Shown: piece by piece, positions 1 to 5,697 of the stretch
Position numbering within the stretch: the first letter of the stretch is position 1
Layout of the letters: each line of letters begins with the position of its first letter
DNA from: CAVSWN01 sp046728115
GTDB lineage: Bacteria > Acidobacteriota > Vicinamibacteria > Vicinamibacterales > CAVVIG01
Length of the DNA stretch: 5,697 bases
Assembly: GCA_046728115.1 (NCBI GenBank)
Contig: JBKPDW010000497.1
Location: 1-5,697, forward strand
Direction of reading: 5' to 3'
Notes under the pieces: model-generated
What the model was told of the DNA's origin: nothing
Database searches by the model: none
Seen by the model: only the letters and a program-made list of their open reading frames with translations
Translations under genes and position numbers: made by a program

Positions 1-179
1 CAATCACATCCCCCCTCAGTTAAATCACAGGTGCAACATACCGGAGGTAACCCTTCACAGTACCTAAACAACCCACATGGCGCCACACGATCGCTCACAG
101 CTCGTTGGGCAGCTGCTTGAAGGAAATTACTCCCTCTCGGCAAGAGGGATTTGTCGGCCGCAAAGCCGGGCATATTCAT
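1..179 (-). CDS. Small cysteine-rich MNMPGF-type protein, 3' end outside window
   Basis: Reading leftward from the ATG at 179-177, the frame stays open for 59 codons to the window edge, so only the N-terminal part is visible. It begins MNMPGFAADKSLLPRG, has an Ala/Gln-rich stretch around residues 21-28, then six cysteines at 35, 41, 48, 49, 51 and 58, including a CCxC cluster. A GGAGG at 187-191 lies 7 nt upstream of the ATG, a textbook ribosome-binding site that fixes the start; a second in-frame ATG is codon 3. From memory, small uncharacterised proteins of soil bacteria often open with MNMPGFTAE(A/S)SLY and end in a Cys-rich tail. This one matches that opening with variations (AADKSLL). 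There is no signal peptide or membrane segment in the visible part. The function is unknown; a secreted or modified peptide, or a metal-binding protein, are possibilities only. It lies downstream of the dehydrogenase gene, separated by about 220 nt with its own leader structure, so it is probably expressed separately. Confidence 0.72.
   Translation of the reverse strand, partial: MNMPGFAADKSLLPRGSNFLQAAAQRAVSDRVAPCGLFRYCEGLPPVCCTCDLTEGGCD
131..149. repeat. 7-bp perfect hairpin inside the small gene
   Basis: TCCCTCT at 131-137 pairs perfectly with AGAGGGA at 143-149 across a 5-nt loop. It lies within about codons 11-17 of the MNMPGF-type gene. On the plus strand it is followed by only a short T-rich stretch (ATTTGT), so it is a poor intrinsic terminator. 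It may be a structural part of the mRNA just after the conserved start, or chance. Confidence 0.4.
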
Positions 180-185
180 GTCAAC

Positions 186-198
186 ACCTCCGTGAGGT
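186..198 (-). promoter_or_regulatory. Tight hairpin sequestering the Shine-Dalgarno of the small gene
   Basis: Read on the minus strand this is ACCTC-ACG-GAGGT, a perfect 5-bp stem with a 3-nt loop. It contains the GGAGG (187-191) that serves the ATG at 179. The ACCTC arm is an anti-Shine-Dalgarno, so folding would hide the ribosome-binding site. The base pairing is seen directly; translational control is inferred. A 5-bp stem is only moderately stable on its own, but the longer hairpin directly upstream could stack on it. Confidence 0.5.
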
Positions 199-246
199 TG
201 TGCGACGTGGGACCATCGGATCATCCCCGGCTCTCAACGTCGCACA
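199..246 (-). promoter_or_regulatory. 10-bp perfect stem-loop in the leader of the small gene
   Basis: TGTGCGACGT at 199-208 is the exact reverse complement of ACGTCGCACA at 237-246, giving an uninterrupted 10-bp stem around a 28-nt loop. The loop can form a further short pairing, GGGA 209-212 with TCCC 224-227. The stem abuts the Shine-Dalgarno hairpin with no intervening base. No T-run follows on either strand, so an intrinsic terminator is unlikely. It could be a structured 5' leader, a protein-binding RNA hairpin, or a DNA operator with spaced half-sites. Confidence 0.55.
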
Positions 247-403
247 CCCCGCGAGGATGTAGGTAACACAAGCGAGCGTTAAGACTCAAGACGTGACTCG
301 CCGAACGGTTGAACAGGACCACTGGCGTTCTCGGGATCGGACCCGATGAAATCGCGGAGAATTTCAGTTCAGACGGAATATTTACGGATCACAGCCGCCG
401 CCC
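247..403. other. Intergenic stretch after the dehydrogenase gene
   Basis: No gene was seen on either strand. The only structure noted is a short dyad, TCGGG 331-335 with CCCGA 342-346 around a 6-nt loop, lying 58-73 nt beyond the dehydrogenase stop. It has no T-tract on the minus strand, so it is at best a weak or factor-dependent termination site. A promoter for the downstream small gene should lie here, but no convincing -35/-10 pair is visible. Confidence 0.4.
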
Positions 404-2425
404 CTACCGGTTTCCGGTCGTCGTCGGCTTCGTGTCCGGCAGCGCGAGCGCGACGAACTCCGCCGGATGATCCTTCGACCCGACGGGCACGACGATGTAC
501 TGCTTGCCTTTATACATGTACGTCATCGGGCCGCCGGTCGTGCCGGACGGCAGCTCGGTCTCCCAGACGACGCGGCCTGTCGCCTTGTCGTACGCGCGGA
601 ATTTCTTGCCCCAGGCCCACGATACCTGCGGCGTGCCGATAATCGCGTCGCTCCCTTCGCCGATGAACAACAGCGTCTTGGTGACGAGCGGCGCCGGACG
701 GTTGGGAATTCCGAGCGGCGGAAGGTGCAGGTCCTTCAGCAACGGATGATCGCGCGGGCCGTCGCCGTTGGCCACCATCCATGCGAGCTCGCCGGTGTTG
801 AGATTGAGCGCGGTGATGCGACCGTACGGCGGCTTCAGCAACGGCAGGCCTTCGACTTGCGGTCCCAGACCTTGCACGAACGGTGGTGGCGGCGTGTTCT
901 GGCCCTGAGGCTGACCGCCGCCACCCATGTACTCCATCGTCGCGCCCTCGACGCCGTTGCTGCTCCTGATGCCGCGGACGCTTGGCAGCGTGTGCGAGAC
1001 CGCGTAGTAGATCCCGGTCTCGGGATCGAACGCACCCGTATGCCAGTTGCCGGCGCCCCAGGCGCCTGGCGCCGTGAGCGTGCCGCGCTTATCGTCGGAT
1101 ACCATTGAAGGCGGCGTGTACATCGGGCCGAGCACGAACGGCTTGACTGCCTCGAGCGCCTTCGCCTTCAGCTCCGGAGTGAAATCGATCAGGTCGTCCT
1201 CCGTGACGCCTTGACGATCGAAGGCTGGCGGCCTGGTCGGAAACGGCTGGGTGGTCGCGGCGTGCTCGGTCGGGAGTGTGGAGGCAGGCACTGGCCGCTC
1301 CACAATCGGCCATACCGGCTCGCCGGTCACGCGATTGAGCACGTACAGGAACGCGTTCTTGTTCGGCTGCATCACGGCCTTGATCCGTTTGCCGCCGACC
1401 GTGAGATCGCCGAGCACGGGCGGGCCGATGTTGTCCCACTCCCAGAGATCGTGGTGGATCATCTGGAAATGCCACACCCGCTTACCTGTCCTGGCATCGA
1501 GGGCGACAAGGCTGTTCGAGTAAAGGTTGTCGCCGGGACGCCAGCCGCCGTATCCGGCGGCGGTCGGCGCCGTCAGCGGAACGTAGACGTATCCGAGCTG
1601 TTCGTCCGCCGTGATAGGACACCATCCGCCGAGGTCGCCGGCGTACTTCCACGATTCGTTGCCCCACGTGTCGGTACCAAACTCGCCCTGCTGCGGCACG
1701 ACATGGAACATCCACAGGGGCTTGCCGGTCCGGACGTCGAACCCCCGCACATCGTCCCGGGCGCGCTCTTTCTTGGCTCCGCCGTCGCCCGCGCCGTTCG
1801 TGTATCCGCCGACGACCACGACGTTGCCGACGACGACCGGGCCCGATGTATCGGTGAAGCGGCCGACGAACTCCTCGGGTCCGTTCGTGAAGTGCAGGCG
1901 GGCGCGACCGCGATCGCCGAAGTCGATGTATGGCCGTCCCGTCTTCGCGTTCAGCGCGTAGAGATACTCCCCGCGGATAGCGATGACGCGTTCGTCTGAA
2001 CCGTTCTTCCAGTAGTCCAGGCCCCGCGTGCTCTGTCCACCGTTGGCTTCCGCCGGCGTCATCTCGACCAGTTCCTGCCGCCACACAGTGGCGCCCGTAT
2101 CGGCGTGGAATGCGGTGACGAGACCATGCGCGTTCTGCACGTAGACGATGCCGTCGATCATGATCGGCGTCGACTTCAGGTACGCGTTCACACGCAGATC
2201 CTTGAAGGCCTGCTCGAGCTGATCGTCGACCGCCGGTCGCCGCCAGACGATCTGCAGGTTCTTGACGTTCTCCCGGTTGATCTGATCGAGCGGCGAGTAG
2301 CGCGTGAAGCCCTTGTCGCCGCCGTAGTACCGCCATTCGACCTGACGTCCCTGCGACAGGACGATCCCGCTCATGACGAGGAACAGCAGGATGGGACCGC
2401 CAACCAGTCTTTGCGAGCGTGTCAC
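404..2425 (-). CDS. Exported PQQ-dependent dehydrogenase (eight-bladed quinoprotein propeller)
   Basis: The product is 673 aa from a GTG start and has the size and form of a single-domain quinoprotein glucose/alcohol dehydrogenase. Residues 7-24 are a hydrophobic export segment after a basic start (VTRSQR), so it probably acts in the periplasm, cleaved or tethered. The entry motif WRYYGGDKGFTRYSPL is at 31-46. Blade motifs of the form xTGxxxW recur at about 109-115, 231-238, 311-318, 365-372, 542-549 and 614-621, with related turns near 160 and 468. The active-site segment HHDLWEWDNIGPP begins at 324. The family usually has W-D-x-D here; this protein has W-E-x-D. There is one cysteine only (269), so no vicinal disulfide as in methanol/ethanol dehydrogenases, and no CxxCH, so no fused cytochrome c; electrons must go to a separate acceptor. 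It lacks the five-helix membrane domain of E. coli Gcd. The gene lies 22 nt behind the receptor gene and is probably co-transcribed. The substrate cannot be read from the sequence. Confidence 0.93.
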   Translation of the reverse strand: MTRSQRLVGGPILLFLVMSGIVLSQGRQVEWRYYGGDKGFTRYSPLDQINRENVKNLQIVWRRPAVDDQLEQAFKDLRVNAYLKSTPIMIDGIVYVQNAHGLVTAFHADTGATVWRQELVEMTPAEANGGQSTRGLDYWKNGSDERVIAIRGEYLYALNAKTGRPYIDFGDRGRARLHFTNGPEEFVGRFTDTSGPVVVGNVVVVGGYTNGAGDGGAKKERARDDVRGFDVRTGKPLWMFHVVPQQGEFGTDTWGNESWKYAGDLGGWCPITADEQLGYVYVPLTAPTAAGYGGWRPGDNLYSNSLVALDARTGKRVWHFQMIHHDLWEWDNIGPPVLGDLTVGGKRIKAVMQPNKNAFLYVLNRVTGEPVWPIVERPVPASTLPTEHAATTQPFPTRPPAFDRQGVTEDDLIDFTPELKAKALEAVKPFVLGPMYTPPSMVSDDKRGTLTAPGAWGAGNWHTGAFDPETGIYYAVSHTLPSVRGIRSSNGVEGATMEYMGGGGQPQGQNTPPPPFVQGLGPQVEGLPLLKPPYGRITALNLNTGELAWMVANGDGPRDHPLLKDLHLPPLGIPNRPAPLVTKTLLFIGEGSDAIIGTPQVSWAWGKKFRAYDKATGRVVWETELPSGTTGGPMTYMYKGKQYIVVPVGSKDHPAEFVALALPDTKPTTTGNR

Positions 2426-2431
2426 GAGTGT

Positions 2432-2437
2432 CCTCCT
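2432..2437 (-). promoter_or_regulatory. Shine-Dalgarno deciding the GTG start of the dehydrogenase
   Basis: On the minus strand AGGAGG lies 6 nt before the GTG at 2425-2423. This favours the GTG over the upstream ATG at 2521, which would overlap the receptor gene by 74 nt and add a non-signal-like stretch. It also favours it over the internal Met at residue 18, which would cut the hydrophobic export segment. The site lies wholly in the gap between the two genes. Confidence 0.85.
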
Positions 2438-2447
2438 CGGCTCCTGG

Positions 2448-5240
2448 TCAGAACTGATAGCGCAATCCGATGGTGACAGTGCGCGGCCGGACGACGGTGT
2501 TCGTTTGAGCAAAGCCCGCATCGCCCTGGGTCGTGCTGTTGTTGAGCACGGTCAGCACAGTGCCCGTGTCGAAGATATTGAACAGGTCTATCGACAGCCG
2601 GAGGTCCCTGCCCTGACCGAACCTGAAGTCCTTGTCGACGCGAATCTGCAGATCGTTGACCGCCGGCATGTAGTAGGCGCCGCGCGGTTCGGCGATGATC
2701 GTCACGTTCCCCTGGTTGAGCCGGGCGGTGATCAGCCGACCGAACGGACGGCCCGACTGGAATGAGTAGCGGGCCCCCAGGTTGAAGTCCCATGGGGCGC
2801 GATAGGTCCCGGAGAGCGCGACCGAATTGGTGGAGTTGGTCGGCGTCGGTCCGTACGCGTTGATCAGATCGTTGGGCGTTCTTCCGAATCCCGCCGTCGA
2901 GCTCAGGTTGCTGAAATCCTGCTGCGTGCTTCCCGTCACGGTGCCGGTCGCGTAAGCCTGCGAATTCTGCCACGTGTACATGGCTTGGCCCTGCCAGGAA
3001 CGCGAAAACCGCTTGTTGAGCTGCACGAAGAACGCCTTGAAGTCCTGGTCGAAGTCGGTGCGATTGACGACCTCGAACAAGCTCGCCGACGAAGGCGACA
3101 CGCGGTTGTAGACCGTGAGCGGATAGGTGACGCCGCGGAAGACGTCGTTGAGGACCACGGGCGCGTATGTGCCGCCGGCATCGGTGAGCCGAATGAAGTC
3201 CGCCTCCTGTTTGACGACGAACGACGCGTCGATGCCCATGTCGGGGCCGACCTGCCGTTCGATGCCTACGTAGAACTGATCCGTGTACTGATTTCTCAGT
3301 CCGGGATCGATGGCGAAGTTGATCTTGTTGTCGACGATCGAGATCGGAACGTCGTACTTGCCGGTGACCGGGTTGAATCGTTCGGTGTCCGACGGCGTGT
3401 TGCCCGGCGCCTTGCTGCTGAACATGCCCGTCGCCAGCTTGCCGTAGAGGCGGGCGTAGTTGGTCTTGAAAATCGTCCTGCCTGACTGATCGAGCCGGAG
3501 CGTCAGCCCCAGCCGCGGCGAGACGGTGTTGAACGTGATCAGATCGGCAATGCCCGGATAGGTCACGTTCGTCGGCGCGGACGGCGCCGTCGTGTCGATG
3601 CCGATGAGAGTCGTCTGCGAATCGAGCGACGGGATGTCGCCGGTGGTGTGGTCGTACCGGACGCCGAGGTTCAACGTCAACCGACCGTTGACCGTCCAGT
3701 TGTCCTGCAGGTAGGCGCCGATCTGGCGTACGCGCCCGCCGGTGACTGCGGGCTGTCTGAAGGTCGCCTGATCGGGGGCGCCGCGCAGATCGCTGTACGA
3801 CACGTTTTGAAAGGTCAGCGTGTTGGTCCGCTGCGTCGCGTACACGTTCTGCAGGCCGGCCTTGAGATCGTGCGATCCCTTGATGAAGTCGTTGGCCGCC
3901 CGCGTCAGGGACAGGTCGAGGGTGGTCCGGTTGTGGACCTGCCGGCTCCCGGTCGTGGCGTTCACGCTGCTGAAACCTGTTCCGGAGTCGGTTCGCCCCG
4001 GCGTGTTGAAATCGTCGGTGAACGGCGTGAAGTTGTCGCGGATGTAGATGCCTCCGCCCTTCGCCTCGAACAGCATGTTCGAGCCGAACGAGTGCGTGTA
4101 GTGGCCGGCGAGCACGGGGTTGTGGCCGTGCTCGATGGTCTGGGTTTCGATCGGCGCCTGCCGGCTCGCAGTCGCGGCGCAGCAGAAAATATTGTCGTCC
4201 CACGTGAAATCACCGGCGTCATTGTCGCTGAACCTGAAGTTGCTCTTGACGAACGGCTTTATCGAGTGCCCGCCATGGGCGTACTGCGGATCCACGCCCA
4301 CGTTGGAAGCCTGGGACATCCCCCAGGGCACCGCGGCGTAGAACCAGACGCGGTCCTTCTTGATCGGACCGCCCAGCTCGCCCGTGGCCTGATAGCTGTA
4401 ATCGATGTGATAGGGGAATTGCTCGCTGGGCGTGTTGTTGCCGACCCAGGCGGGCGGGATCCAGTACGCGCTCTCGATGCCGTGGAACTGGTTGCCGCCG
4501 GACTTGAGCACGATGTTGATCACGCCGCCCTGGAAGTTGGAATACTCCGCCGAGACGCCCACCGCCTTGACCTCGACCTCCTGCATCATGTCGGGGCTCG
4601 GAAAGTCCCACACCCCGCCGTTCGACACGGCCGAGATCTCGACGCCTTCGTACTGGAACGAATTCTGATCGCTGCTCGATCCGAAGATCACGAACCGCGA
4701 ATCGTTCGGCACCTGGTTAATCTTCACCGAGGGCGCGTAGGTGACGATGTCGAAGTACGACTGCCGGGCGGTGGGGACGTTCTGGAGCCACTCCTTGTTG
4801 AAGTTGCTCGTGATCCCGGCGTTCACGGCGTCGACGACCGGCGACTCTCCGGTGACCGTAATCGATTGTTCGACGTTGCCCACCTTCAGCTGCACGTCGA
4901 GCTGAATGGTGCGCGCGACCTCCACGCGCACGTCCTCGCGCCGCACCGCGCCGAAGCCTTGCAGCGAGTAGGTCACCGTGTACACGCCGACCGGGAGATT
5001 CTGGAACGTATAGAGCCCCTGCGAGTCGGTCACTTCGACCGCCGCCCCGCCGATTCGTGACGGGCTCGACGCTTCTACAGTCACGCCGGCGAGGACGCCG
5101 CCGGTGTCGTCTTTGACGAAACCACGAAGGCCGCCCGTGGATGTCTGAGCCGATGCGGCTGCCGCCGCGGCGGCGACGGCGAGGGTCAGGCTGAGGACGC
5201 GTGCGAAGCGGGCGCGACCCCGGGGGAACCATGTCGTCAT
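2448..5240 (-). CDS. Oar-like TonB-dependent receptor with carboxypeptidase-regulatory-like domain
   Basis: This 930-aa outer-membrane protein has a signal peptide at 1-31 (Arg-rich start, Leu/Ala core, ASA-Q cleavage site). A carboxypeptidase-regulatory-like beta-sandwich spans about 34-118 (GGLRGFVKDDTGGVLAGVTV ... GLYTFQNLPVGVYTV). The plug follows at about 120-250, from ITVTGESPVVDA to GGVINIVLKSGGNQFHG. A long beta-barrel runs to the end, with alternating strands such as LTLNLGVRYD at 521-530. The last residues, IGLRYQF, end in the aromatic residue recognised for barrel insertion by the BAM complex. Family members move large substrates across the outer membrane using TonB-ExbBD energy; no TonB box was identified and no SusD partner is next to it. 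The ATG at 5240 has AGGAGG 7 nt upstream; an upstream ATG at 5426 would add 62 residues lacking signal character and overrun the promoter. A vicinal Cys pair occurs at 353-354. It is the first gene of a probable operon with the dehydrogenase. The transported substrate is unknown. Confidence 0.94.
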   Translation of the reverse strand: MTTWFPRGRARFARVLSLTLAVAAAAAAASAQTSTGGLRGFVKDDTGGVLAGVTVEASSPSRIGGAAVEVTDSQGLYTFQNLPVGVYTVTYSLQGFGAVRREDVRVEVARTIQLDVQLKVGNVEQSITVTGESPVVDAVNAGITSNFNKEWLQNVPTARQSYFDIVTYAPSVKINQVPNDSRFVIFGSSSDQNSFQYEGVEISAVSNGGVWDFPSPDMMQEVEVKAVGVSAEYSNFQGGVINIVLKSGGNQFHGIESAYWIPPAWVGNNTPSEQFPYHIDYSYQATGELGGPIKKDRVWFYAAVPWGMSQASNVGVDPQYAHGGHSIKPFVKSNFRFSDNDAGDFTWDDNIFCCAATASRQAPIETQTIEHGHNPVLAGHYTHSFGSNMLFEAKGGGIYIRDNFTPFTDDFNTPGRTDSGTGFSSVNATTGSRQVHNRTTLDLSLTRAANDFIKGSHDLKAGLQNVYATQRTNTLTFQNVSYSDLRGAPDQATFRQPAVTGGRVRQIGAYLQDNWTVNGRLTLNLGVRYDHTTGDIPSLDSQTTLIGIDTTAPSAPTNVTYPGIADLITFNTVSPRLGLTLRLDQSGRTIFKTNYARLYGKLATGMFSSKAPGNTPSDTERFNPVTGKYDVPISIVDNKINFAIDPGLRNQYTDQFYVGIERQVGPDMGIDASFVVKQEADFIRLTDAGGTYAPVVLNDVFRGVTYPLTVYNRVSPSSASLFEVVNRTDFDQDFKAFFVQLNKRFSRSWQGQAMYTWQNSQAYATGTVTGSTQQDFSNLSSTAGFGRTPNDLINAYGPTPTNSTNSVALSGTYRAPWDFNLGARYSFQSGRPFGRLITARLNQGNVTIIAEPRGAYYMPAVNDLQIRVDKDFRFGQGRDLRLSIDLFNIFDTGTVLTVLNNSTTQGDAGFAQTNTVVRPRTVTIGLRYQF

Positions 5241-5247
5241 CGAAGGC

Positions 5248-5253
5248 CCTCCT
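5248..5253 (-). promoter_or_regulatory. Shine-Dalgarno of the receptor gene
   Basis: On the minus strand AGGAGG lies 7 nt before the ATG at 5240-5238. Together with the signal peptide that begins directly there, it fixes the start and rules out the longer 992-residue reading. Confidence 0.88.
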
Positions 5254-5264
5254 GTGAGACCGAT

Positions 5265-5280
5265 CAACGTTGGGGCAACG
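5265..5280. repeat. CAACG dyad/direct repeat in the receptor leader
   Basis: CAACGTTG (5265-5272) is a perfect 8-bp palindrome. It overlaps CGTTG-GGG-CAACG (5268-5280), a perfect 5-bp hairpin with a 3-nt loop. CAACG therefore also occurs as a direct repeat. It lies in the predicted 5' leader between promoter and Shine-Dalgarno, where a repressor or RNA structure could act. The CAACGTTG core resembles LacI-family operators; the regulator is not in the window. Confidence 0.4.
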
Positions 5281-5297
5281 ACAGCGCAGCGGCGCTC

Positions 5298-5326
5298 ATT
5301 CAATACAGTAAATGTAAAGTTGTCAA
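5298..5326 (-). promoter_or_regulatory. Candidate sigma-70-type promoter of the receptor-dehydrogenase operon
   Basis: On the minus strand a perfect TTGACA (5321-5326) is followed after 17 nt by TTGAAT (5298-5303), a 4/6 match to TATAAT. TATTGA at a 15-nt spacing is an alternative -10. Transcription would start near 5290, leaving a leader of about 50 nt. The spacer holds the dyad TACA-N5-TGTA (5304-5316), and the -35 lies within the 18-nt repeated element, so a regulator bound there could compete with polymerase. Confidence 0.5.
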
Positions 5327-5327
5327 C
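5310..5327 (-). repeat. Inverted 18-nt element, copy 1 (overlaps the -35)
   Basis: On the minus strand this reads GTTGACAACTTTACATTT. It matches the plus-strand copy at 5430-5447 in 16 of 18 positions. Its first nine bases form the dyad GTTG-N-CAAC. It covers the -35 hexamer and part of the spacer, as a repressor or activator site would. Confidence 0.55.
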
Positions 5328-5429
5328 GAGACAGCGGGCGCTTCCAGACGATCCAATCGGCCGGATCGCCTCGGCGTCGCGCCGTGTCGAGAGCTCGTTT
5401 GTCCTAGACACCCGTATAACGCGCATAAG

Positions 5430-5447
5430 GTTGCCAACATTACATTT
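5430..5447 (+). repeat. Inverted 18-nt element, copy 2
   Basis: On the plus strand this reads GTTGCCAACATTACATTT, 102 nt to the right of copy 1 and in the opposite orientation. No gene starts rightward from it: the next coding sequence is the 3' end of the PIN gene on the minus strand. No good -10 follows it. An operator or upstream binding site is therefore more likely than a divergent promoter. A T6 run (5445-5450) overlaps its end. Confidence 0.5.
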
Positions 5448-5497
5448 TTTAAGGACGACAGGGACGAACCTCGATCCGACGCGACCGTTTCTCGGGA

Positions 5498-5697
5498 TCA
5501 GAGAACGCGAAACGTCTCGACAGCCTTCAGGGCACGATCCAACGTGGCCGTATGGTCGGCGCCCAGCGACCGATTGATGCGGCCGATCAGCGCGTCGCTA
5601 AAGTCTGCCTTCGTGGCGCGGAAGTCGCGCAGCGCTTGACGCGCCTCGTCAAGACGCTCGATCTGGAACTGGGCAGTTGCGAATATCTGCTCAAGGG
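5498..5697 (-). CDS. VapC-like PIN-domain protein, C-terminal part, 5' end outside window
   Basis: Entering from the right edge, 65 codons are open to a TGA at 5500-5498. The C-terminal half reads ADFSDALIGRINRSLGAD, then TATLDRALKAVETFRVL. This matches the end of PIN-domain nucleases of VapC type-II toxins: an Asp in the (F)xDALI helix (residue 34 of the visible part) and a T-x-D segment (Asp 53) that supply acidic metal-binding residues, then a short end with a hydrophobic final strand (FRVL). Family members are about 130-140 aa, so roughly half is missing, with the N-terminal Asp. A VapB-type antitoxin, if present, should lie just upstream, beyond the right edge. Known members cleave RNA with Mg2+ or Mn2+. 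The gene ends 257 nt before the receptor start and has no evident functional tie to it. The family is recognised from short motifs only; toxin activity is inferred. Confidence 0.75.
   Translation of the reverse strand, partial: LEQIFATAQFQIERLDEARQALRDFRATKADFSDALIGRINRSLGADHTATLDRALKAVETFRVL

Noticed and set aside
199..246. Group II intron 5' end (GTGCGAC-like sequence near the 10-bp repeat)
   Set aside because: GTGCG alone is too short; no domain V or reverse transcriptase is visible, and the stem is better explained as a leader hairpin.
77..262. Plus-strand 61-codon open frame
   Set aside because: It is antisense to the MNMPGF-type gene and its leader, has no clear Shine-Dalgarno and no recognisable features; the minus-strand frame has both a ribosome-binding site and a family-like start.
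261..289. Possible promoter TTGAGT-N17-TTACCT (minus strand) for the small gene
   Set aside because: The -35 is 4/6 but the -10 matches only 2/6; not enough to call.
331..346. Hairpin TCGGG/CCCGA as terminator of the dehydrogenase operon
   Set aside because: Only 5 bp and no T-run downstream on the minus strand.
1211..1999. Plus-strand open frame (262 codons) opposite the dehydrogenase gene
   Set aside because: It is a shadow of the dehydrogenase; no motif or ribosome-binding site supports it.
2422..4203. Long minus-strand open frame (593 codons) in another frame of the receptor gene
   Set aside because: The translation is Arg/Gln/His-rich and low in structure, typical of an out-of-frame reading of a GC-rich gene; the receptor frame carries signal peptide, plug and barrel motifs.
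3648..5060. Long plus-strand open frame (470 codons) opposite the receptor gene
   Set aside because: It is a product of GC-rich codon bias on the opposite strand; its translation is Val/Arg/Asp-rich without domain features, and it lies wholly within a convincing receptor gene.
5430..5459. Rightward promoter built on the second 18-nt element
   Set aside because: No acceptable -10 follows TTGCCA at 15-18 nt and no plus-strand gene starts downstream.
5254..5577. Plus-strand open frame (107 codons) across the control region and the end of the PIN gene
   Set aside because: It overlaps the receptor Shine-Dalgarno and promoter in antisense and has no recognisable protein features.

Overview
The window is GC-rich, and every gene I can support lies on the minus strand, so it reads from right to left. 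A large Oar-like TonB-dependent receptor with an N-terminal carboxypeptidase-regulatory-like domain sits next to a stand-alone PQQ-type dehydrogenase. VapC-like PIN proteins and small MNMPGF-type peptides are also present. This mix is typical of soil Acidobacteriota, perhaps Vicinamibacteria-like. The taxon is an inference from gene style, not from a marker gene.

Layout in the direction of transcription: (1) 5697-5498 is the C-terminal half of a VapC-type PIN-domain protein, cut by the right edge. (2) 5497-5241 is an intergenic control region. It has a TTGACA promoter candidate, two inverted copies of an 18-nt GTTGNCAACWTTACATTT element, and further GTTG/CAAC dyads in the leader. (3) 5240-2448 is a 930-aa TonB-dependent outer-membrane receptor with signal peptide, carboxypeptidase-regulatory-like domain, plug, barrel and terminal Phe. 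(4) After a 22-nt gap, 2425-404 is a 673-aa exported PQQ-dependent dehydrogenase beta-propeller that starts at GTG. (5) 403-180 is an intergenic region and leader that ends in two abutting hairpins, the second enclosing a Shine-Dalgarno sequence. (6) 179-1 is the start of a small cysteine-rich protein beginning MNMPGF, open at the left edge.

The receptor and dehydrogenase are very probably one transcription unit: 22-nt gap, same strand, a strong ribosome-binding site for each, and no terminator between them. The simplest model is that the receptor brings a substrate, or a cofactor such as PQQ or a metal complex, across the outer membrane, and the dehydrogenase oxidises a sugar or alcohol in the periplasm. 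The sequence does not identify the substrate. The least described element is the MNMPGF peptide gene with its structured leader at the left edge. The remaining open frames on either strand look like shadows of the two large genes.
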